Source of the DNA: a bacterium
GTDB taxonomy: Bacteria > Babelota > Babeliae > Babelales > Chromulinivoraceae
Direction: 5' to 3'
Length of the DNA stretch: 7,202 nt
Assembly (NCBI GenBank): GCA_947377595.1
Contig: CANCGK010000048.1
Location: 1 to 7,202, forward strand
The notes under the pieces were generated by a model, which saw nothing but the letters and a program-made list of their open reading frames with translations, was not told where the DNA came from and searched no databases. Shown here one piece after another: positions 1 to 7,013 of the stretch (its first letter is position 1; every line of letters begins with the position of its first letter). The position numbers and the translations under genes were made by a program.

Positions 1-264
1 AAATGCCTGAGGATAATGCCCACGAGCTTGCCTTTGCATTTCGGTAATCATAGCTTGATGCTGTTCTTCAGATATACCAATATTTTTATGTCTCTTTTTG
101 TTATCATTACAAATGGCTAAAGCTTCAAGATTTCGCTGTGCAGCCTGTCTTTGTATTTCTTTCATTATAACTTGACTTTGCTTATCACTATTTTTTTCAA
201 AACTTGATTTTATATCATAATTTAAAAAAAAAGATCCAAAAAAACACAAATATAAACACAACAT
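1..264 (-). CDS. Small exported protein of unknown function, 3' end cut off by the window edge
   Basis: I do not recognise this gene. The leftward frame is open from an ATG at 264 to the window edge (88 codons visible, C-terminus missing). The first 14 or so residues form a hydrophobic segment (MLCLYLCFFGSFFL) that looks like a signal peptide or N-terminal anchor, although the n-region lacks a positive charge. The remainder is polar, rich in Gln, Lys and Glu, and probably helical. The motif E-[I/M]-Q-R-Q-A occurs twice, at residues 36-41 and 75-80, suggesting a repeat of about 39 residues. I chose the ATG at 264 over the one at 270 because an AAGG sits about 7 nt upstream of 264 but only 1 nt upstream of 270. 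The gene is divergent from the ankyrin gene at 429. It is probably periplasmic or secreted; function unknown. Confidence 0.6.
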   Translation of the reverse strand, partial: MLCLYLCFFGSFFLNYDIKSSFEKNSDKQSQVIMKEIQRQAAQRNLEALAICNDNKKRHKNIGISEEQHQAMITEMQRQARGHYPQAF

Positions 265-352
265 AAACATACCTTTTTCAAGCAAAATAAATAGTGATTT
301 ATTCGTCAAACTTTTAAAGTTTATTATGTTTTATATTTTTTACAATAAAAAA

Positions 353-380
353 TTGTCGACGCTTTGCAATCTGTTATAAT
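353..380 (+). promoter_or_regulatory. Sigma-70-type promoter of the ankyrin gene
   Basis: TTGTCG (353-358) and a perfect TATAAT (375-380) are separated by 16 nt. Transcription would start near 387, leaving a leader of about 40 nt before the ATG at 429. The housekeeping sigma factor encoded in this window would be expected to read it. No equally clear promoter was found for the divergent leftward gene in 265-428. Confidence 0.6.
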
Positions 381-415
381 TTTCATGATCATCGTCTCAA
401 TCATTACATTACTTT

Positions 416-420
416 AAAGG
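416..420 (+). promoter_or_regulatory. Ribosome binding site of the ankyrin gene
   Basis: AAAGG lies 8 nt before the ATG at 429. This supports that start and shows that Shine-Dalgarno initiation is used in this genome. Confidence 0.55.
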
Positions 421-428
421 CTTTATCT

Positions 429-818
429 ATGCGTTACAATATATCTACATCTTTTTTTATGTTAATATCATGCATGATGACATCGCAACAAATTGTCAGC
501 TCTGATCTTAAAAAGAACTCTATCACATATAGTCATTGTGTTAAAAAAAATAGAAAATATAAAAGGACATCTCAAAAAAATATCGATATGAATCAAATTG
601 ATCATGACGGTAAAACTGCATTGCATCATGCAATTGAAAATGGTGCTTTATCTGCTGCTAATATTTTAGCCCATAGATCAGCTAACATGCACCTTATGGA
701 CAATTTTGGCAAAAAACCATTAGATTACGCAAAAGCTCCAAAAACTTTTGCCGATAAATTATTATTAAAAGAATTACATGCACAAGCAAGAAAACAATTA
801 AAAAATCAATCGCGATAA
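429..818 (+). CDS. Short ankyrin-repeat protein, probable lipoprotein
   Basis: This 129-residue protein begins with a signal sequence. Arg2 is followed by a hydrophobic stretch ending in LISC (residues 12-15), which fits the lipobox pattern, so Cys15 could be lipidated after Lgt and Lsp processing. Residues 25-53 form a basic linker. Residues 54-90 form one clear ankyrin unit, with the N..D.DGKTALHHAI opening and a second helix around AANILA. Residues 91-107 (DNFGKKPLDYA) look like the start of a second, capping unit. A basic, helical tail follows. Ankyrin units bind proteins, and exported single-unit proteins are common in host-associated bacteria, but the partner cannot be deduced here. The gene has its own promoter and ribosome binding site and ends at a strong hairpin, so it is likely a single-gene transcript. 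The ankyrin fold is fairly certain, lipidation less so. Confidence 0.85.
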   Translation: MRYNISTSFFMLISCMMTSQQIVSSDLKKNSITYSHCVKKNRKYKRTSQKNIDMNQIDHDGKTALHHAIENGALSAANILAHRSANMHLMDNFGKKPLDYAKAPKTFADKLLLKELHAQARKQLKNQSR

Positions 819-821
819 AAC

Positions 822-869
822 ATAAAAAGTGTTGTTATAAACATTATTTTTTATAACAACACTTTTTAT
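822..869. terminator. Bidirectional intrinsic terminator between convergent genes
   Basis: A perfect 20-bp inverted repeat (arms 822-841 and 850-869) surrounds an 8-nt loop. Its outer part is A-rich on the left arm and T-rich on the right, so the transcript in either direction gets a GUGUUGUUAU-type stem followed by a U run. It begins 4 nt after the ankyrin stop codon and reaches into the stop codon of the convergent gene (869-871), so one element can end both transcripts. Confidence 0.85.
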
Positions 870-2134
870 TATAATACCTGAATGTTAACTAAGATAACTC
901 TTTTAGCATCAGCTTTTTCTATGGTAAAAGAAAAACCTTTATACATTAAAGATTCTCCAACTTTTGGAATATGCTGCATTTGTTCAGAGATAAATCCACC
1001 AAGAGTTACGGCTGATTGAGTATGGAATGTAATTTTTAATAAAGGTCGTAAACGATCCAAATCTATCGTTGCATCAACAGCCCATTGACTATCTTTTTGT
1101 ATCACTTTTATTTTTGACGTATCCCGGTTAATATCATGCTCATCATGAATATCTCCGACAATTTCTTCGAGCGTATCTTCTAAAGTTACAAGACCGATGG
1201 TATTACCATACTCATCTAATACCATTGCCATATGAATTTCTTGTAATTTAAACTCTTTTAAAAGTTCATTAACCTTCATATTATCTGGTACAAAAATAAT
1301 TGGCCGCATTAATTCTTGCAAAGTAATTGAAGCATTTTTTTGCAAGGCAAATAATATATCTTTTAAATACACAATACCAATAATATGTTCTGGATTGCTT
1401 TTATAAACAGGGAACCGCGAAAATTGATATTCAGAAAATTTATCTAAAAAGATCGAAATATCATCATTGACATCAAGACTAATCATCTCACTTTTTGGAA
1501 TTAAAATTTCTTTAACAGAAGTTTGCCCCATATGAAAAATATTTTGCAACATCGCCGTTTTTTCATGGTCCATTAAACCTTTTTCCTCGATATAATTAAT
1601 TAAAAATTGAATCTCTTTTTCAGATACAATTTCTTCATCATTATGATGCGCTATAAAAGATGATATTTTATGAATTTGACGAGCTATCGGCCCAAGCAAT
1701 GTATAAAAAATATTTACAATCCATAATGTTGATGTAAATGTTTTTGCACCCATTGATTTTGCAATACTTTTTGGAATAATTTCTCCAAAAATCGAAACAA
1801 TAATGGTCGTAATCAAAATACCTAAAACAAAAGTTAAACTTTCTGGCATTTTAATCTGCTCAAAAAGAACTTGTGTAAGATTTTGCGAAACGACAGCGCA
1901 CGTGACACTTGCAAGATCTGTTGCAATTAAAATAGATATTAAAATTTGTTGAGGATGCTTATCAAAAGCTACAAATAAATTTTTATATTGTGGTGTTGCA
2001 AGCTCAATTTCTTTTAACTTAAATAATCGAAGAGCGGTTACACTTGTTTCTAAAAAAGAAAACAAAGCGCACGTAATGAGTGAAATTAAAAACAGTATAA
2101 GATTCGTCCATAAATCGTGTGCGTAAAACTCCAT
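869..2134 (-). CDS. CNNM/CBS-domain membrane protein of the CorC/TlyC (hemolysin-like) family
   Basis: This 421-residue protein has the complete layout of the family. Residues 7-190 are the CNNM (DUF21) membrane domain with about four hydrophobic segments, including the LETSVTAL stretch (29-35 region) and the family signature FGEIIPKSIA (116-125). A helical link (EEKGLMDHEK, 183-192) leads to a CBS pair. The first CBS ends in RFPVYK...HIIGIVYLKDIL (240-261), and the second contains MVLDEYGNTIGLVTLEDTLEEIVG (305-328). Residues 343-420 are the C-terminal CorC/HlyC domain. Relatives are inner-membrane proteins linked to Mg2+/Co2+ export or tolerance, with ATP or Mg2+ sensed by the CBS pair; the 'hemolysin' name is historical. 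An AAGAAGAGAG stretch a few bases upstream supports the start. The transported ion is not shown by the sequence. Confidence 0.93.
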   Translation of the reverse strand: MEFYAHDLWTNLILFLISLITCALFSFLETSVTALRLFKLKEIELATPQYKNLFVAFDKHPQQILISILIATDLASVTCAVVSQNLTQVLFEQIKMPESLTFVLGILITTIIVSIFGEIIPKSIAKSMGAKTFTSTLWIVNIFYTLLGPIARQIHKISSFIAHHNDEEIVSEKEIQFLINYIEEKGLMDHEKTAMLQNIFHMGQTSVKEILIPKSEMISLDVNDDISIFLDKFSEYQFSRFPVYKSNPEHIIGIVYLKDILFALQKNASITLQELMRPIIFVPDNMKVNELLKEFKLQEIHMAMVLDEYGNTIGLVTLEDTLEEIVGDIHDEHDINRDTSKIKVIQKDSQWAVDATIDLDRLRPLLKITFHTQSAVTLGGFISEQMQHIPKVGESLMYKGFSFTIEKADAKRVILVNIQVL

Positions 2135-2185
2135 AAAATCTCTCTTCTTAGATTAAATTATTTTTCATGACTGAGCATATTTAAA

Positions 2186-2214
2186 ATTATATATAAAAGT
2201 CTTTTGTTCAACAA
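2186..2214 (-). promoter_or_regulatory. Promoter of the CorC-family gene
   Basis: Read leftward, TTGTTG (2214-2209) and a perfect TATAAT (2191-2186) are 17 nt apart. Transcription would start near 2179, giving a leader of about 45 nt. TTTGTT/AACAAA arms around C2209 overlap the -35 box and could be an operator, but the repeat is too short to press the point. This promoter makes the gene independent of the lgt-dnaG-rpoD operon upstream. Confidence 0.6.
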
Positions 2215-2258
2215 AGCAATACTTTATTAAATGTATCTATAAAAATCTTAAAATTCAA

Positions 2259-2295
2259 TGGCGGCAGGATTTTGTACAACATGAACCTACCGCCA
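2259..2295 (-). terminator. Probable terminator of the lgt-dnaG-rpoD operon
   Basis: Arms 2259-2268 and 2286-2295 form a GC-rich 10-bp stem with a 17-nt loop, about 30 nt past the rpoD stop. In the leftward transcript all ten pairs form (one as U-G); in the rightward transcript the same position is a C-A mismatch, so the structure favours the leftward direction. The tail is U-rich but interrupted (AUUGAAUUUUAAGAUUUUU), so termination may be imperfect. Confidence 0.6.
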
Positions 2296-2326
2296 ATAAT
2301 TATAATAGCTCAGAAACTATACATGA

Positions 2327-4267
2327 TTATTCGTTATCATCATCTTCTTCGATATCTTCATGAACAACATTAAATTCTTTTTCAAAGAAAGACTGTAATT
2401 TTTTGCTTCTAGATGGGTGTTTTAATTTCTTTAAAGCTTTAACTTCAATTTGACGAATACGTTCTCGAGTCACAGAAAAATCTTTGCCTACTTCTTCTAA
2501 TGTATGCTCTGATGCAACATCAATACCAAATCGCATTTTCAATACTTTTTCTTCTCGTGGGGTTAAAGATTTTAATACTTCACGTACTTTTTCTTTTAAA
2601 TCGCTATTTGCCACGATATCTGATGGTGAAAATTCATTTTCGCTTTCAATAAAATCTTTAATCGAAGCATCATTACTATCACCAACTGGAGTCTCTAAAG
2701 AAATCGGCTCTTTTGAAATTTTAATAATATTTTTAATCTTCTTTTCATCAAGATTCAATTTTTTAGCAAGTTCTTCATAAGAAGGTTCACGACCAGATTC
2801 TTGTAAAAAAGCATGCTTAATTTTATTAATTTTATTTAAAGTTTCGACCATATGAACAGGAACACGAATTGTTCTTGATTGATCAGCAATCGCACGAGTA
2901 ATCGCTTGACGAATCCACCATGTTGCATACGTTGAAAATTTATAGCCACGTTCAAATTCAAATTTTTCTACAGCTTTCATTAATCCAATATTACCTTCTT
3001 GGATCAAATCTAAGAAATGCAAACCACGATTAACATATTTTTTAGCAATATTGACAACAAGTCGTAAGTTTGCTTGAGCAAGATCACCTTTTGCTTGCTT
3101 GTCTTTTGCTTGGCCTTTTAAGAATTTTTTGTACAATTCCATTGCTTTTGCTGAAGGCAAACCTAATTCATTTTCTGTTTTATGAATTGTTTTTGTCGCA
3201 ATACGAACTTGCGTTTCGTGCTCTGCAACTAAAATATCTGTATCTTCTTTATCTTTAGTCTTAGATTTTTTTAAATTAGAAATAATAGTATTAGTTTTTT
3301 CTATAAATCGTTTTCGATCTAAAATTTTATTAATACCTTTATCAATTTTTTTACCAAGCTTTCTAATTAATTTATTAGACAGTTTAATTGACGTAATTGT
3401 AGCACTTATTTCTTCTTTATTTTCTTTAATTTTTTCAAGCATTTCATCTTTATCTGCTTGCGTATGCAATTTACCTTTATAACTAAAATAAATTGTCTTT
3501 TCATTTTTTATGAGTTTTTTAATTTTAGTGATAATTTTAAGTAAGAACTTCTTCTCTTCTTGTAAATTTGGTAAATTTTCTTCATCAAATTCAGAAAACT
3601 GAATAATATCTTTTAATTGAATTGTTTCTTTTAAAATCTTATCACCAATGATAGAAATTTCTTTATGAATAATAGGAAAATAAGATACAGCTCGTACCGA
3701 CTCAGTTTTGCCTGCCGCAATTTTTGCAGCAATAGCAGCTTCTGTTGCTTTATTTAAAAGAGGAATTTTTCCAATGTCACGCAAATAACATTTTACACCA
3801 TCCGCTACTTGAGACGAATCTGAAGTATGGCGTGTCTCTAATTTATCATCTTTATCTTCATCATCTTTATCTTCATCATCTTGCAAGTAAAGCGATGAAT
3901 TTAATTTACCCATAGAAAAATCAAGTGATTCATCATGGTCTGTTGAACGTAAATCATCTGCAACAACAAGAGCGTCAGTATGCAATTCATCTTGCATAAC
4001 TAACTCTATATTGTTTTTTTCTATAGATTTTAAAAATTTATTTGCATCTGCTTCTGAAAATTTATGCTCATCTCCAAATTCTATAACAGACTCATACGTA
4101 ACAAAACGATTTTTTTTACCTTCATCTAAAAAAAATTTAATTGCTTCTTCTGTTGTCATTGGTTTTGTTGCAATATCAAGGGCAGCAGACACACCATTTT
4201 TAGAATATTTTGTTGTTTTTGATTTACTGATAGATTTAATTGAGGGTACAGCTATTTTTTTTATCAT
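2327..4267 (-). CDS. rpoD: RNA polymerase primary sigma factor RpoD (sigma-70/SigA)
   Basis: This 646-residue protein directs core RNA polymerase to housekeeping promoters. Region 1.1 spans about 41-94, which marks a primary sigma factor. Region 1.2 is at about 155-187 (YLRDIGKIPLL). A lysine-rich non-conserved segment runs from 190 to 385. Region 2 covers about 393-465, with NLRLVV, DLIQEGNIGLMKAVEKF and the -10-reading YATWWIRQAITRAIADQ. Region 3 is at 466-545. Region 4 is at about 560-625, with the -35-binding helix-turn-helix TLEEVGKDFSVTRERIRQIE. Oddities are an acidic DDEDK tandem repeat (130-141) before region 1.2 and an acidic tail (HEDIEEDDDNE) after region 4. Length is close to E. 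coli's 613. The ATG at 4267 overlaps the dnaG stop as ATGA, and only a weak TGGA precedes it, so translation is probably coupled to dnaG. Confidence 0.98.
   Translation of the reverse strand: MIKKIAVPSIKSISKSKTTKYSKNGVSAALDIATKPMTTEEAIKFFLDEGKKNRFVTYESVIEFGDEHKFSEADANKFLKSIEKNNIELVMQDELHTDALVVADDLRSTDHDESLDFSMGKLNSSLYLQDDEDKDDEDKDDKLETRHTSDSSQVADGVKCYLRDIGKIPLLNKATEAAIAAKIAAGKTESVRAVSYFPIIHKEISIIGDKILKETIQLKDIIQFSEFDEENLPNLQEEKKFLLKIITKIKKLIKNEKTIYFSYKGKLHTQADKDEMLEKIKENKEEISATITSIKLSNKLIRKLGKKIDKGINKILDRKRFIEKTNTIISNLKKSKTKDKEDTDILVAEHETQVRIATKTIHKTENELGLPSAKAMELYKKFLKGQAKDKQAKGDLAQANLRLVVNIAKKYVNRGLHFLDLIQEGNIGLMKAVEKFEFERGYKFSTYATWWIRQAITRAIADQSRTIRVPVHMVETLNKINKIKHAFLQESGREPSYEELAKKLNLDEKKIKNIIKISKEPISLETPVGDSNDASIKDFIESENEFSPSDIVANSDLKEKVREVLKSLTPREEKVLKMRFGIDVASEHTLEEVGKDFSVTRERIRQIEVKALKKLKHPSRSKKLQSFFEKEFNVVHEDIEEDDDNE
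3851..3880 (-). repeat. Two tandem copies of a 15-bp repeat inside rpoD
   Basis: The unit TTTATCTTCATCATC (plus strand) occurs twice back to back, preceded by a partial ATCATC. It encodes the acidic run DDEDKDDEDKD in the linker between sigma regions 1.1 and 1.2. The unit is a multiple of three, so copy-number change would keep the frame. Confidence 0.85.
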
Positions 4268-6015
4268 ACATTTCCATTTTTTAGTAATTTTAATTTTATA
4301 GCTTGAAAAGCAGTTACAATAGTTTGAACTTCTTCGCCGTTACCACTTTGTGTCGCTTGCTGTAATTTCATCTTAATATTTACAACTATCGATTTCCAAT
4401 GTTTTTTTTGAAATTGTAAGAGCATCTGCTCAAAAGCATTTTCTATATTGATTTCTTCAAGTGCAAATAATAGTTGATTTACTAAAGCTTGCTCTGTTGT
4501 CGTCAGCAATTCCTGAATTTTATGTAAAGGCAAACTAGAATCTTTTTCTACAATCGTAACTATTTTTACAAATAAATCATTATAAGGATGAGGTAAACCG
4601 GCTGTAAGCAATGTTTTATTTTCATCATTGAGCAATTTTGGATAATGTAATATAGCGGAAAAAATTTTTGTTTCAAGCGGACTTAAAACATGCGCTACCG
4701 AAGTTTCAACCACAGACTTTTCTGTTTGTTTATTTGGTACAGTATACTCTTTCCTTAGAATTTCTAAAGGGATTTGTAAAATTTCAGATGCTTGCAATAA
4801 CAAAATATCTCGCTTTAAAGGATCTTGTAAATTACTTATCAATTCAGTAATACTTGCTGCAGCTTGCAACTTTTCTTTTAAATTTTTACTTTGAAAATCA
4901 TGGCCTTTACTTTGCAAAAAGAAACTAAAAACATCCTGTGCCTGCTTGATATATGGCTTTAAATCTTGGTTTTTATAAAGAAATGAGGCTGGATCACTAT
5001 CCTGTGGCAAACAAATAACCTTAGGCTCTATATCAATAGCCCAACACAATTGCGTTAATCGTAAAATTGCTTCTTGACCTGCATGATCACCATCGTACAT
5101 AACATATAATTGTTGAGTATAATTTGCAATTTTCTTAAGATGTTCTAACGTACAAGCCGTACCTAAAGTTGCAACACTATTTTTATAACCATAACTATGC
5201 ATGGCGATACAGTCAGTATAACCTTCAACTAAAAAAGCTATATCATCTTGTTGAATATTTTTCTTAGCTATATCAAGACCATACAACAAAGAACCTTTTT
5301 GAAAAAATTGATTTTCTTTTGAATTGTAATATTTACAACGATCATCTTCTGGCATAAAAATTCGACCACCAAAACCACAAAATCGCCCCAAATGATCTTT
5401 TATGGGAAAAATAATTCTACCTTCAAACGGCGAATACAAATTATTTTGGCCCTGAAATACAACTCCTGCCTTAATTAAATCAGCAGTTAAAAAGCCTTGT
5501 GAACTTATAAAATTAAGTAAATTTTTAATCGCCATATTTCCTTTGGGAAAATATCCTAAAGAAAACTGCGTGATAGACTGCTGATTAAATTTACGACTAT
5601 GTACATAATTTAATGCGACTTCGTAAGAAAAAAGCTGAGTATGGCACCACGTTGCTACCAATTTACACAATGCAAAATATGATTCTTTCTCTGTGCGAGT
5701 CTCCTGCGCTTGACGAAAAGATGATTGCATAGCATCTGGAACTTGCAAGCTATATTTTTCTATTAAATATTGCGCTGCTTCAAATTGAGACATTTTTTCG
5801 ATTTTCGCTATAAAAGCAATAACATCCCCAGTTTCATGACAACCAAAACAATAAAAAATTTCTTTATCTGGGCTTACTGTAAACGAAGGTGTTTTTTCTT
5901 GATGAAAAGGACAAGGCGACTTCCAGTACAAGCCCCCAGATTTTTTAAGTGTTGTATATTCATTAATCACGTCAAGAATACGAACACTTCTTTTGATAAA
6001 ATTAAATAGATTCAT
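4264..6015 (-). CDS. dnaG: DNA primase DnaG
   Basis: This 583-residue protein (E. coli: 581) synthesises RNA primers at the replication fork. Residues 1-95 form the zinc-binding domain, with ligands C35, H38, C56 and C59 (CPFH...CFGC). Residues 115-245 form the N-terminal part of the catalytic core, including EGRIIFPI (198-205) and the basic stretch RCKYYNSKE. The TOPRIM domain carries the metal-binding acids: VEGYTD (E264, D268), YDGDHAG (D308, D310) and QDSDP (D339, D341). The C-terminal 140 residues, starting near LSPLETKIF (445), match the position of the helicase-binding domain and are the most divergent part. The ATG at 6015 lies inside the 3' end of lgt (14-bp overlap) and has no obvious Shine-Dalgarno sequence. 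The stop overlaps the rpoD start by 4 bp. TGA being the stop argues against TGA-Trp recoding. Confidence 0.98.
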   Translation of the reverse strand: MNLFNFIKRSVRILDVINEYTTLKKSGGLYWKSPCPFHQEKTPSFTVSPDKEIFYCFGCHETGDVIAFIAKIEKMSQFEAAQYLIEKYSLQVPDAMQSSFRQAQETRTEKESYFALCKLVATWCHTQLFSYEVALNYVHSRKFNQQSITQFSLGYFPKGNMAIKNLLNFISSQGFLTADLIKAGVVFQGQNNLYSPFEGRIIFPIKDHLGRFCGFGGRIFMPEDDRCKYYNSKENQFFQKGSLLYGLDIAKKNIQQDDIAFLVEGYTDCIAMHSYGYKNSVATLGTACTLEHLKKIANYTQQLYVMYDGDHAGQEAILRLTQLCWAIDIEPKVICLPQDSDPASFLYKNQDLKPYIKQAQDVFSFFLQSKGHDFQSKNLKEKLQAAASITELISNLQDPLKRDILLLQASEILQIPLEILRKEYTVPNKQTEKSVVETSVAHVLSPLETKIFSAILHYPKLLNDENKTLLTAGLPHPYNDLFVKIVTIVEKDSSLPLHKIQELLTTTEQALVNQLLFALEEINIENAFEQMLLQFQKKHWKSIVVNIKMKLQQATQSGNGEEVQTIVTAFQAIKLKLLKNGNV

Positions 6016-6796
6016 CTGATTTTTTATATATCGATATAAAGGTCAACATAACTAGAGCACTAACGATCAAAGACAATGCTAAAGCTTGTTGAATTGATAA
6101 ATTGCCAAAAAGAGTCGGGTGCGTAAAAAATTCTCTATCGCCTCGTAAAAAATCTACAAAAAACCGATCCAAGCTACTTAATATAATATATAAAGCTAAA
6201 ATTTGCCCGGGTTTTTTATAACGATAAAAACTATCAAAACACATTAAAATAATAAAACTACATGTTAAAAACAAACTACTATAGATTTGCGTTGGATGAA
6301 TATAAACGCACAACGGAGCTAAACTATCATGATGAGTATACATCACAGCCCATGGAACCATCGTTTGCTGACCAAAACAACATCCTGCAAAAAAACATCC
6401 CAATCGAGAAATTGCTTGCAATAAAGGAGTATACAAAGCAATACGATCTAAAATTTTTAATGCTGGTAACTTATAGTAATAAAAATATAAAGATAATGTC
6501 ATAACGATCGCAATAATTGCTCCAGAAATTGATAAACCTCCAGACCAAACTTTAAAAACATCAGTCCAATGCTCGACTATACACCAATTGGTCATTAAAA
6601 ACCAAATACGACCTCCTGCAATACCTGCAAAAAAACTTATCTGAAAGATATTTGTTAGTTGCTGGTCGTCAATGAACTGTGCAAGTTTGACATCTTTATG
6701 CAGGAAATACAAAGTAATAATCAGCCCAAGAGCGATCATAACACCAAAACTATGAATAGCAAAGGGTCCATAAATATGCAGTAAAATTGGCGTCAT
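6002..6796 (-). CDS. lgt: Prolipoprotein diacylglyceryl transferase Lgt
   Basis: This 264-residue inner-membrane enzyme moves diacylglycerol from phosphatidylglycerol to the lipobox cysteine of prolipoproteins, the first step of lipoprotein maturation. Seven or so hydrophobic segments are visible. Family motifs appear in order: GPFAIHSFGVMIALG (10-24), GGRIW (61-65), WSGGLSISG (84-92), the Lgt signature region SRLGCFFAGCCFG (130-142) with Arg131, HPTQIYS (167-173), and DRFFVDFLRGD (210-220) with Arg211 and Arg218. The signature is the cysteine-rich CFFAGCCFG variant rather than the GNFINGE form of E. coli, and the position of E. coli His103 is Ser here. It is the first gene of the operon. No Shine-Dalgarno sequence is visible before the ATG. 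The lipobox of the ankyrin protein in this window offers a plausible substrate. Confidence 0.96.
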   Translation of the reverse strand: MTPILLHIYGPFAIHSFGVMIALGLIITLYFLHKDVKLAQFIDDQQLTNIFQISFFAGIAGGRIWFLMTNWCIVEHWTDVFKVWSGGLSISGAIIAIVMTLSLYFYYYKLPALKILDRIALYTPLLQAISRLGCFFAGCCFGQQTMVPWAVMYTHHDSLAPLCVYIHPTQIYSSLFLTCSFIILMCFDSFYRYKKPGQILALYIILSSLDRFFVDFLRGDREFFTHPTLFGNLSIQQALALSLIVSALVMLTFISIYKKSDESI

Positions 6797-6840
6797 AATT
6801 TTTTTCGTTAAATAGTATACAAAACTCTTATTTTTACTTA

Positions 6841-6869
6841 ATTATATCAAATTGTAGGGGGTATAGTAA
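6841..6869 (-). promoter_or_regulatory. Promoter of the lgt-dnaG-rpoD operon, with extended -10
   Basis: Read leftward, TTACTA (6869-6864) and a perfect TATAAT (6846-6841) are 17 nt apart, and the -10 is preceded by TGA, the extended -10 arrangement (TGnTATAAT). Transcription would start near 6834, about 38 nt before the lgt ATG. A second, weaker -10-like TATACT lies closer to the gene without a good -35. Confidence 0.6.
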
Positions 6870-7013
6870 GCAGATTTTACAGACAGGTGATATTCATGCA
6901 TAACAAAAGATGTAAACAAATATTCTTGTTGCTTTGATAGATTATTTTTTTTAGTATGTTCTGCAATTATGATAACTAATCAGCACTATTAAAATTTAAG
7001 ATAAAAGCTTACG
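6870..7013. other. AT-rich intergenic stretch, no gene seen
   Basis: No open frame of note, tRNA or terminator is apparent on either strand. A rightward TATGAT at 6968-6973 could serve as a -10 for the hairpin-rich block that follows, but the matching -35 position is only a T run, so this is weak. Together with the lgt leader and the block to the right it makes up about 400 bases without a gene. Confidence 0.5.

Noticed and set aside
2484..2780. 98-codon rightward open frame inside rpoD
   Set aside because: It mirrors the conserved regions 3 and 4 of sigma-70; its Ser/Phe-rich composition is typical of an antisense shadow.
4011..4301. 96-codon hydrophobic rightward frame over the dnaG-rpoD junction
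   Set aside because: It is antisense to both genes; the hydrophobicity comes from the Lys/Glu codons of RpoD read in reverse.
6262..6504. 80-codon rightward open frame inside lgt
   Set aside because: It is antisense to a well-conserved Lgt and shows no recognisable protein features.
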